NCBI RefSeq assembly: GCF_004300825.1
Contig: NZ_CP036250.1
Coordinates: 1,922,001 to 1,986,000 of the forward strand
Length of the DNA stretch: 64,000 nucleotides
Origin: Egicoccus halophilus
Lineage (GTDB): Bacteria > Actinomycetota > Nitriliruptoria > Nitriliruptorales > Nitriliruptoraceae
Direction: 5' to 3'
This document shows, one piece after another, positions 31,391-39,400 of this stretch. A program made the position numbers and the translations under genes. Within the stretch, counting starts at the first letter, position 1. Each line of letters begins with the position of its first letter. The notes under the pieces are model-generated. The model searched no databases, was not told where the DNA came from, and saw only the letters and a program-made list of their open reading frames with translations.

Positions 31391-31723
31391 TCAGCCGAGC
31401 CGGTGGACCTGCGCCAGGGCCGCCGCGGCGGTGGCGACCGCGCCACGCAGGTCGCCCGCGGGTGCCGGGTCCGGACCGTCCGGCGTCGGGGGACGGTCCT
31501 CGTCGCGACGACCGGTGTCGTAGCCGGCCCGCTCGTTCGCCGCGACCTCCACGGCGCGGTGCCGGCGACGCCCGCCGCGGACGGTTCGCGCCACCCGCCC
31601 GGACGACGTCACGGGACCGGTCGACCCGTGGCGAGCGACGGGCCTGGCGGCGGCAGCGGAAGAGGCGAACATGGCTCGAACCGAAGTTCGGGTCAGCGTG
31701 GGGGCAAGGACCACGGGATGCAT
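31391..31723 (-). CDS. Hypothetical protein, weakly supported
   Basis: 110 codons from ATG 31721-31723 on the minus strand. The C-terminal half (AVEVAANERAGYDTG ... LRGAVATAAAALAQVHRLG) looks protein-like: a polar linker and an Ala-rich helix. The first half is Arg/Ala/Thr-rich and no ribosome site precedes the start. It converges with pflA. Nothing else coding is evident in the 500-base stretch between 31365 and 31864, where I see no repeat or RNA. Confidence 0.3.
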   Translation of the reverse strand: MHPVVLAPTLTRTSVRAMFASSAAAARPVARHGSTGPVTSSGRVARTVRGGRRRHRAVEVAANERAGYDTGRRDEDRPPTPDGPDPAPAGDLRGAVATAAAALAQVHRLG

Positions 31724-31864
31724 CGCTGTGGATGGTGCGGACGACGTTCCACAGCCCCGCACACCGCGCGGGAGCCGCGGTCTGCCGTATCCCGGCTGCA
31801 CCTGCGGCCACCGGGGCCGACAAGGCGTCTGTGTGCCGTAGCCTGGCGGCGCCCGGGGGGACCA

Positions 31865-32158
31865 ATGGTGAGCAGATCGAAGCGGGGTGACGGAGCCGGC
31901 CGTCATCGCAGCCGGGAAGCCCGCGGTCGGAAGCGCTCCCTGTTCCCGCCGGAGCCCCCTTACCCGGAAGCGGAACGTCGACCCTCGATCCCTCCAGGTG
32001 CCAGCTGGACGGAGCACTACGAGGCCGCGGTCGAAGCCGAACAGCGGTTCCTCGAGCAGTTGCCGGATCGCCGGATGCAACGTTTCCGGGCATCGGTCCC
32101 GCTGATCGGTCTCGGGTTCGGGCTCCTCCTCATGCTTCTCGGGCTCTTCCTCGGATGA
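31865..32158 (+). CDS. Small C-tail-anchored membrane protein
   Basis: 97 residues from ATG 31865, with GGGGGGA upstream and a TAGCCT hexamer further up. A basic N-terminus (SKRGDGAGRHRSREARGRKR) and a proline-rich segment (FPPEPPYPEAERRPSIPP) precede an amphipathic charged helix. The last 20 residues are one hydrophobic span (LIGLGFGLLLMLLGLFLG). No family recognised. A short basic head with C-terminal anchor suggests a membrane-associated structural or nucleic-acid-near role, but that is only topology. Confidence 0.55.
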   Translation: MVSRSKRGDGAGRHRSREARGRKRSLFPPEPPYPEAERRPSIPPGASWTEHYEAAVEAEQRFLEQLPDRRMQRFRASVPLIGLGFGLLLMLLGLFLG

Positions 32159-32357
32159 GCGCGCGAGTGCGAGGCGCGAGGGCGGTGGTGCCACCGACGC
32201 GCTGCGTCCTCGCCGAACGTCGGGCGGCCCCGAGGTGCATCGTGACGGCGACCGGCGCCTGCCGGCTGCCCGGACGCGGAACGGAACGACGGCCACGACC
32301 ACGTACGCTCATGGCCTCACGCATCCGCCGACACGCGACGCTGGAGCCGACACGCCC

Positions 32358-32951
32358 GTGGACGAGTTCACCGACTCGGTCGGCCAGGTCGGCCGCGACG
32401 CCCGCCACGACCAGCCGGGGCTCGGCGCCGACGACCTGCAGCGGCTGTGGGCACCGTGGCGCTTCGGCTACGTCGCCGGTGCGGAGCCCATCGAGGGTTG
32501 CCCCTTCTGCGTCATCCCCGAGCGCGGCAGCGAACGCGACCGCGAGAGCCTGATCCTGCACCGCGGCCGCCACTGCTTCGTGATCTTCAACGCCTATCCG
32601 TACAACCCCGGACACCTGATGGTGGTGCCCTACCAGCACCTCGCCGACCTCGAGGACCTCGAGGAGGAGGCGGCGATCGAGCTGTGGTCCCTGGCCCGTC
32701 GCGCCGTGCGGGTGCTCAAGGAGCAGGTCAACGCGCAGGGCGTGAACCTCGGGATGAACCTCGGCGCCGCCGGCGGCGCCGGCATCGCCCAGCACCTGCA
32801 CCTGCACGCCGTCCCGCGCTGGGCCGGCGACACCAACTTCATCTCGGTCGTCGGTGCCGCGCGGGTCCTGCCACGCGCCCTCGAGGAGATGTGGGACGAG
32901 CTCGCCCCCGGCTTCGACCGCGACCCCGACGACCACGGGGAACGGCCGTGA
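32358..32951 (+). CDS. HIT-family diadenosine tetraphosphate phosphorylase-like protein
   Basis: 197 residues from GTG 32358; other in-frame starts upstream are possible. The HIT triad is AQHLHLHAVPRW (H-x-H-x-H-x-x), with RLWAPWRFGYV and GCPFCVIPE as in actinobacterial Ap4A phosphorylases (Rv2613c type, similar length). It should split Ap4A to ADP and ATP, limiting alarmone build-up. In M. tuberculosis, as I recall, this gene is next to thrS; here thrS is 5 kb upstream, with pflBA between, suggesting an old neighbourhood opened by insertion. The next gene overlaps by 4 bases. Confidence 0.85.
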   Translation: MDEFTDSVGQVGRDARHDQPGLGADDLQRLWAPWRFGYVAGAEPIEGCPFCVIPERGSERDRESLILHRGRHCFVIFNAYPYNPGHLMVVPYQHLADLEDLEEEAAIELWSLARRAVRVLKEQVNAQGVNLGMNLGAAGGAGIAQHLHLHAVPRWAGDTNFISVVGAARVLPRALEEMWDELAPGFDRDPDDHGERP

Positions 32952-33340
32952 GTCGCCCACTGGACCCCACCGGCACCGACGGTGACGTGGTCGACCTCGG
33001 CGGCTGCTCGGGGTGTTCGCTGGGCTGCGCCGTCGCCTGTTCCGACGGGCGCGAGGACACGGCGGCGGACGCACGCCGGACGTTGATCGCCTCCGGCGTC
33101 GCCGTCGTGCTGCTGTCGGTCGTACCCGGCCTGGTCGCCGGTGCCGCGATCGTGACCGCCCTGGCCGTCGCCGCCGCGGTGTGCGGGGCGGCGACCGGAC
33201 TCGCGGCCGGCGTGGCCGTCCGCCGCGGGCGTCCGACGGGCGATGCCGCGGCGCGCCTGGCCTACCGGGCCCTACCGGCCGGGACCGGACTGATGGTGCT
33301 CAGCTGGCTGGGAGCCGTCGTGTCCCGGCTCGTGCGCTGA
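32948..33340 (+). CDS. Cys-rich N-terminus membrane protein of unknown function
   Basis: 130 residues, GTG 32948 overlapping the HIT gene stop (GTGA). The first 35 residues carry CSGCSLGCAVAC, a dense cysteine set that could bind metal or be lipidated, then two to three hydrophobic spans (IASGVAVVLLSVVPGLVAGAA, IVTALAVAAAVCGAATG, GTGLMVLSWLGAVVSRLV). It lacks a signal-peptide charge pattern before the cysteines. No family recognised. Coupling to the HIT gene suggests co-expression only. Confidence 0.5.
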   Translation: MSRPLDPTGTDGDVVDLGGCSGCSLGCAVACSDGREDTAADARRTLIASGVAVVLLSVVPGLVAGAAIVTALAVAAAVCGAATGLAAGVAVRRGRPTGDAAARLAYRALPAGTGLMVLSWLGAVVSRLVR

Positions 33341-33416
33341 GCGGTCCCGGCACCTCGAACCGTCGCGGTCTACGCTCCGCCGCGCCGACCCGCCCCCGTT
33401 CCAGGACGTCTCCTCG

Positions 33417-34448
33417 ATGGTCTCCCGCATCGGCATCCTGACCGGCGGTGGCGACTGCCCCGGCCTCAACGCCGCGATCCGTGCCGTCGTCCGTCGCGCC
33501 GACCAGGCCAACGTGATGACCTTCGGGTTCGCCGCCGGTTGGCGAGGCGTGCTCGACGCATCGGTCGAGCAGCTGACGCTGTCGTCCACCCGTGGGTTGC
33601 TGCACCGCGGGGGCACCATCCTGGGCACCTCGCGCGTCGACCCGTACCGCGAACCCGACGGGGTCGCCCGCATCGCGCAGGCGCTGGACGTGCATCGCCT
33701 CGACGGCCTGGTGGTCATCGGGGGCGAGGGCACGCTGTCGGCCGCGACCCGCCTCGCGGACGAGGGCATCCCGATCGTGGGCATCCCCAAGACGATCGAC
33801 AACGACGTCGCCGCGACGGAGTTGACCATCGGCTTCCTGACCGCCGTGCGCACCGCCACGGAGGCCGTCGACCGCCTGCACTCCACGGCGGAGTCGCACA
33901 ACCGCGTGATGGTGCTCGAGGTGATGGGCCGCCACGCGGGATGGATCGCCACCTATGCGGGCATGGCCGGGGGCGCCGACGCCATCCTCGTGCCCGAGGT
34001 CCCGTTCGACATGGAGGCCGTCGGCCGGCACCTGCGGCACCGGGCCGGGTCGGGACGCGACTTCTCGATCGTGGTCGTGGCCGAGGGGGCGCTGCCGCGT
34101 GAGGGCACCATGGAGGTCCCCGAACCGCCCAAGGACGAGTTCGGACGTCCGCGGCTGGGCGGCATCGGCCACGCCATCGCGCACGAGATCGAGCACCGCA
34201 CGGGCTTCCCGGCGCGGGTCACGATCCTCGGTCACGTCCAGCGCGGTGGTTCGCCAACCCCGATGGACCGGGTGCTGGCCACCCGGATGGGGGTGGAGGC
34301 CGCCGAGCTCGCGATGGCGGGGACGTGGGGCCGCATGACCGCCTTCGAACACCACGAGGTGGTGCCGGTCGCGCTCGCCGACGCCACGGCGGAGCTCAAG
34401 ACCGTGCCCGCCTCCCTGTACCGCGTCGCGGAGACCTTCTTTGGCTGA
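33417..34448 (+). CDS. pfkA: 6-phosphofructokinase
   Basis: 343 residues from ATG 33417; a TACGCT -10 box lies upstream at about 33371. It phosphorylates fructose 6-phosphate in glycolysis. Motifs: ILTGGGDCPGLNAAI (nucleotide loop), GGEGTLSAA, PKTIDNDVAAT with catalytic Asp, MGRHAGW, and LGHVQRGGSP. The phosphoryl-donor positions read Gly (E. coli G104, in GGEG) with Lys in PKTIDND. The Gly favours ATP; Lys at the second site is usual in PPi enzymes but also found in actinobacterial ATP enzymes. So ATP is the likelier donor. The downstream gene overlaps it by 8 bases. Confidence 0.93.
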   Translation: MVSRIGILTGGGDCPGLNAAIRAVVRRADQANVMTFGFAAGWRGVLDASVEQLTLSSTRGLLHRGGTILGTSRVDPYREPDGVARIAQALDVHRLDGLVVIGGEGTLSAATRLADEGIPIVGIPKTIDNDVAATELTIGFLTAVRTATEAVDRLHSTAESHNRVMVLEVMGRHAGWIATYAGMAGGADAILVPEVPFDMEAVGRHLRHRAGSGRDFSIVVVAEGALPREGTMEVPEPPKDEFGRPRLGGIGHAIAHEIEHRTGFPARVTILGHVQRGGSPTPMDRVLATRMGVEAAELAMAGTWGRMTAFEHHEVVPVALADATAELKTVPASLYRVAETFFG

Positions 34449-35280
34449 CCGACCCGACCTGTCCGTCCTGCGCGACCTCGCGGTCGACACCGCCCGGGCC
34501 GCCGGAGACACGTTGCGCCGCTTCGCCGACCGGCACGCCGCCGGTGACGACCTCGGCTTCGGTACCAAGTCGACGATCACCGACCCGGTGTCGGAGGCCG
34601 ACCGCGCCGCCGAGCGCCTCATCGCCGAGCGGCTCACGGCGGCCCGGCCCGACGACGGGCTGCTGGGGGAGGAGGGGCAGGCCGAACGCCGCGGCACCAG
34701 CGGGCTGCGCTGGGTGGTCGACCCGCTCGACGGCACCGTCAACTTCCTGTACGGCCTTCCGGCCTGGTGCGTCTCCGTGGCCTGCGAGGACGACGCCGGC
34801 TCGCTGGTCGGCGTCGTGCACGACCCGAACCGGGACGAGACGTTCGTGGCCGTGCGCGGCGGTGGCGCCACGTGCAACGGTCGGCCGACCGAGGTCGGCT
34901 CGGCCGGGACGCTCGAGCGCACCCTGGTCGCCACCGGCTACGCCTACGCCGTCACCACCCGACGGGACTGGGCGGCCGACGTGGCCGACCTGCTGGGCCA
35001 CGTGCGGGACGTGCGACGTGGTGGTGCCGCTGCCCTGGACCTGGCCTGGACCGCCGCCGGACGCTTCGACGCCTACCTCGAGTTCGGTCTCTCGCCGTGG
35101 GACTGGGCCGCCGGACGGTTGCTGGTCACCGAGTCCGGCGGCACCGTCACCACGCCGGAACGGGTCCTGGGAGGGGAGCGGCGCACCGGGGTCCTGGCCG
35201 GCGGCGCCACCGCCTGCGACGCCCTGGGGGCCTGGCTGGCCGAACGACCCCCGCACCGACCTGCCGAGGACACGCCGTGA
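34441..35280 (+). CDS. Inositol monophosphatase-family phosphatase
   Basis: 279 residues from TTG 34441, overlapping pfkA; GGAG lies 5 bases upstream. The metal-dependent phosphatase signatures are complete: LGEEGQAE (first metal Glu), WVVDPLDGTVNFLYGLP (DPxDGTxNF) and SPWDWAAGRLLVTESGG (WDxAAG). Substrate could be inositol 1-phosphate, histidinol phosphate or fructose 1,6-bisphosphate; actinobacterial families are alike. Its position directly between phosphofructokinase and threonine aldolase is compatible with a sugar-phosphate role but does not choose one. Confidence 0.9.
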   Translation: MADRPDLSVLRDLAVDTARAAGDTLRRFADRHAAGDDLGFGTKSTITDPVSEADRAAERLIAERLTAARPDDGLLGEEGQAERRGTSGLRWVVDPLDGTVNFLYGLPAWCVSVACEDDAGSLVGVVHDPNRDETFVAVRGGGATCNGRPTEVGSAGTLERTLVATGYAYAVTTRRDWAADVADLLGHVRDVRRGGAAALDLAWTAAGRFDAYLEFGLSPWDWAAGRLLVTESGGTVTTPERVLGGERRTGVLAGGATACDALGAWLAERPPHRPAEDTP

Positions 35281-36302
35281 TCGACCTGCGCTCCGACACC
35301 GTCACCCGCCCGACCGAGGCCGTGCGCCGGGCGATGGCCGCCGCCGAGGTCGGTGACGACGTCTACCGCGAGGACCCCGAGGTCGAGGCCCTGCAGGAGG
35401 AGGTCGCCGACCGCTTCGGGCGCGACGCCGCGCTGTTCGTCCCCTCGGGGGTGATGGGCACGCTGGTGCTGCTGCGCGCCCTCGTCGAGCCCGGCGCCGA
35501 GGTGGTGTGCGAGTCCGACGCGCACGTGGTCGCCTACGAGGCCGGCGCCGGGGCCCTGCACGCCGGGGTGCAGTTCCGCACCATCGACGGCGAGCGCGGC
35601 CGACTCGACGTCGACCTGGTCCGCCCGCGCCTGCGGCCGCCGACGTTCCCGTACACGGCCGTCGGTGCCATCAGCGTCGAGGAGACGACCAACCGCGGCG
35701 GTGGGGCGATCCACGGGCTCGAGCGGCTGCGGGCGCTGCGTGCGCTGGCCGACGAGCGCGGCGTCCCGCTGCACGGTGACGGCGCCCGGCTGTTCAACGC
35801 CATCGTGGCGGCGGGGACCGACCCGCGCGAGTACGGCGAGGTGTTCACCGCGTTCAGCTTCTGCCTGTCCAAGGGGTTGGGTGCGCCGGTCGGCTCGCTC
35901 GTGGTCGGTGACGCGGACGTCATCGACGCCGCGCGCGCGTGGCGGCGGCGCTTCGGTGGGGCGATGCGCCAGGTCGGCGTGCTCGCCGCGGCGGGACGTC
36001 ACGTGCTGGCCCATCACGTCGAGCGACTGGCCGACGACCACGCCAACGCCCGCACGATCGCCGCCACGCTCGCCGACGCGGTGCCCGGCAGCTGCGACCC
36101 CGACGAGGTCGAGACCAACATCGTGTACGTCGACACGGCGTCGCGGCCGGCGGCCGAGGTCCTGGCACGACTGCGCGACGCAGGCGTGCTGGCCGGTGCG
36201 ATGGGGGAGCACCTCGTGCGGCTGGTGACGCATCTCGACGTCAGCGCCGACGACGCCGAGCGTGCAGCGGTGCTCCTGGCCACGGTGTTGACGGACAAGT
36301 GA
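35277..36302 (+). CDS. ltaE: Low-specificity threonine aldolase
   Basis: 341 residues from GTG 35277, overlapping the previous stop (GTGA). A PLP fold-type I enzyme that splits threonine or allo-threonine to glycine and acetaldehyde. IDLRSDTVTRPTEAVRRAMA is the classic N-terminus, HGDGARLFNA holds the PLP-aspartate, and SFCLSKGLGAPVGS holds the Schiff-base lysine. Third gene of a tightly overlapped pfkA-phosphatase-aldolase operon. The order is unusual but the overlaps (8 and 4 bases) make co-translation likely. Confidence 0.93.
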   Translation: MIDLRSDTVTRPTEAVRRAMAAAEVGDDVYREDPEVEALQEEVADRFGRDAALFVPSGVMGTLVLLRALVEPGAEVVCESDAHVVAYEAGAGALHAGVQFRTIDGERGRLDVDLVRPRLRPPTFPYTAVGAISVEETTNRGGGAIHGLERLRALRALADERGVPLHGDGARLFNAIVAAGTDPREYGEVFTAFSFCLSKGLGAPVGSLVVGDADVIDAARAWRRRFGGAMRQVGVLAAAGRHVLAHHVERLADDHANARTIAATLADAVPGSCDPDEVETNIVYVDTASRPAAEVLARLRDAGVLAGAMGEHLVRLVTHLDVSADDAERAAVLLATVLTDK

Positions 36303-36401
36303 CCGGTCGGACCCGGTGGGCGTACCGGCCGCCCTCGGGAAGTGGGGAGACTCGCGCCAGCCGCCATCTCCCGCCGACCGGTGGCTGACAGGAGCAACTG
36401 C

Positions 36402-39400
36402 ATGGTCCTCGGACCCCTGCGCCAGGCCGCGTCACTCACGTGGTCGGTCGCCACCATGCCGGCCCGCATCGCCGGTGAGGCCTTCGCGCCGGAGACCGGC
36501 GGAGCGGTCGAGCCGACGGGGGCGGACGATCGTGCCGGGGACACGGTGCCGGTCGGCGGGAACGGGAACGGGGCCGGGCCCGCGTCCGACGCTGCTCCGG
36601 CGAGCACCACGAACGGCGACGAACAGCGGCACGTCGACCCCGGGTCGCTGTTCGATGTCGACCCCGGGTCGCTGTTCGACGTCGACCTCGGGTCGCTGTT
36701 CGATGTCGACCTCGGGTCGCTGTTCGATGTCGACCTCGGGTCGCTGTTCGACGTCGACCTGCCGGCGTGGTTCGACGAGCACACCGCGATGCCCGACCTG
36801 CATCTCGACGAGATGCGCGGCTTCTTCGAGGACGGCGCGGAGTGGGTCGGCGATGCCGTCGGCGAAGGCGTCGAGCTCGTCGGTGACGCGTTCGGCATGC
36901 ACCGACGGGTGTGGGAGGACGAGGACCACGACCACGCCCAGATCGAGGTCCACGGGCTGTGCGACCCCTCCGCCGTCGGCTACCGACGGCGGCTGGCCAC
37001 CGCGCTCTCGCGGCTCGACGACGTCCGGTGGGCGGAGGTCAACGCCATCACCGGCCGGGTCGCCGTCGCCTTCGACGGGGGACAGCCGACCCTGCAGACC
37101 CTGGTCGACCTGATCGAGTCGGTCGAGGACGCCCACGGCGTCCGGCGCGGCCCGACCACGTCGGCCGCCTGGGACACCAGCGACCGTGCCGAGCACCCCT
37201 CCGACGACGAGCCGGTGCACCGCGTGCTGGCCATCATGGCCGGGGACGCGCTGGCCGTCGGCTGGTCGCTGGCGGCCCGCCTGGCACGCGTCCGCCGTCT
37301 GCCGGTGGAGATCGGCGGGCTGGTCGCGGTCGTCGACAACAACCCGTGGCTGCGTCTGCAGGCCGAACGGGTGCTCGGGCGACGCGTGACCGCGCTGGTC
37401 CTGCCGCTGGGCTCCGCGGTCGCCAGCGGGCTCTCGCAGGGTTCGCTCGGGGCGCTGCTCGACCTCGCACACCAGGCGACCGTGCTCGGCGAGGTCCGTG
37501 CGCGGCGACACGTCTGGCACCAGCGCGAGCCCGAGTTCTACGCCATCCACAGTGACGAGCCGATCGAGCCGCCCGACCTCGAGCCGCGGCCGGTCCGCCT
37601 GCCCGACGGGCCCGTCGAGCTGGCCGGTCGCCGGCTCGGCCAGCTCTCCATGGCCGGTTTCGGCGGCACCCTGCTGGCCACGCGCGATCCGCGTCGGGCG
37701 GCCGACGCGTTCCTCGTCGCGACGCCCAAGGCGGCGCGTCTGGGACGCGAGGGGTTCGCCGCGCACCTGGGACGCACCCTGGCCTACCGCGGCATCGTGC
37801 CGCTCGACGCCTCGGCGCTGCGTCGCCTCGACCGGGTCGACACGGTCGTGCTGGACGCCGACGTGGTGCGCCGTCCGCGGTGGGAGGTCCGGGGGGCGTG
37901 CACGCCGTCCGGCGAGGGCGTGCCGCTCGAGCTGCGTGACCGCGCCGAGCGGCTGCTCGACGCCGACGACGTCGAAGCCGACCGCCGGCGATCCGGCTGG
38001 CGACTCGCGCCGCTGGCGGCCGTGGAGGCCGACGCCGACGTGCACGTCCCGCGAGGTACGAAGGCCCGCGGTCGGGAGATCACGGCGCGCGGCGGTCGGG
38101 TGTTGGGACTGGTCTCCGACGGCCAGGTCGTGGCCGTCGTCGACGTGGTCGACCAGCTCGACGCGGGTCTCGACGCCGTCGTCGACGCCGTGCGTGCCGC
38201 CGGTCACCGGCTGTACGTCGCCGGCCGTGCCGGTCGCGTGGCGGACCGCATCGACGCCGACGGGACCCTGCCGGGCGGTCGGGCGCTCGGTGAGGCGGTG
38301 CGGGAGTTGCAGGCCGACGGCGCCGTCGTGCTGGTGATCGGCCGCCAGGGCCACCGCGGCCTGGCCGCCGCTGACGTCGGCGTCGGGGTCGTCTCCGACA
38401 CCGGACGCCCGTCATGGGGCGCCGACCTCATCCTCGGTCGCGAGCTCGCCGATGCCGCCACGTTGGTGCAGGCGACGACGGTCGCCCGGGAGGTCTCGCA
38501 GCGCTCGGCGCGCTTCGCCGTGGGTGGTTCGGCGCTCGGGGCGCTGGTCGCCGGCACCGGTCCGCGGGAGGCGGCCGGGTCGCGCGGTCTGGCGATGGTC
38601 AACGGGGCGGCCGCGGCCGCGCTGGCCGCCGGCACCTGGGCGGCGGTGCGTCTGGCACACCGTCCCCGGCCCTACGTGCCCGACCGGGTCCGGTGGCACA
38701 CGCTGACGGCCGATCGTGCGCTGGAACTGCTCGACAGCGACGCCGAGCAGGGCCTGAGCGTCCAGGAGGCACGGCAGCGCCGCACGGTGTCCGCGGCGGG
38801 CGGCGCCGAGGTCTCGCCGGGTGAGCCCTTCCTCGCCGAGCTCGCCAATCCGCTCAACCCGATCCTCGGCGTGGGCGCCGGGCTGTCGGCGACGACCGGC
38901 TCGATGACCGACGCCGGTCTGGTCGTCGGCCTCATCGGGATCAACAGTCTCGTGGGTGGGCTGCAGCGCCTGCGGGCCGACCGCACGGTGCGCGGCCTGC
39001 TGGAACGCGACGTCGAGGAGGTCACGGTCGTCCGCGACGGCCGCGAGCACCGGGTGCGCGAGGACCGCCTGGTACGCGGCGACGTGATCGTGCTGCACGC
39101 CGGCGACGCCGTCCCCGCCGACGCCCGCGTGCTCGCCGGCGACGGCTGCGAGGTCGACGAGTCGAGCCTGACCGGCGAGTCGCTGCCCGTGGTGAAGTCG
39201 GCCGAACCCTGCCCGGAAGCGGCCATCGGCGACCGGGCCTGCATGCTCTACGAGGACACCACGATCTCGAGCGGCACCGTCCGCGCCGTCGTGGTCGCGA
39301 CCGGCGAGCACACCGAGGTGGCCCGCAGCCTGGCGCTGGCCGGTCCGCCGCCGCCGACCGGGGTGGAGCTGCGGCTCGAGGAGCTGACCAAGCGGCTGCT

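Noticed and set aside
36633-36776. Regular 24-bp repeats considered as CRISPR
   Set aside because: Units are directly adjacent without spacers and encode an in-frame protein repeat.
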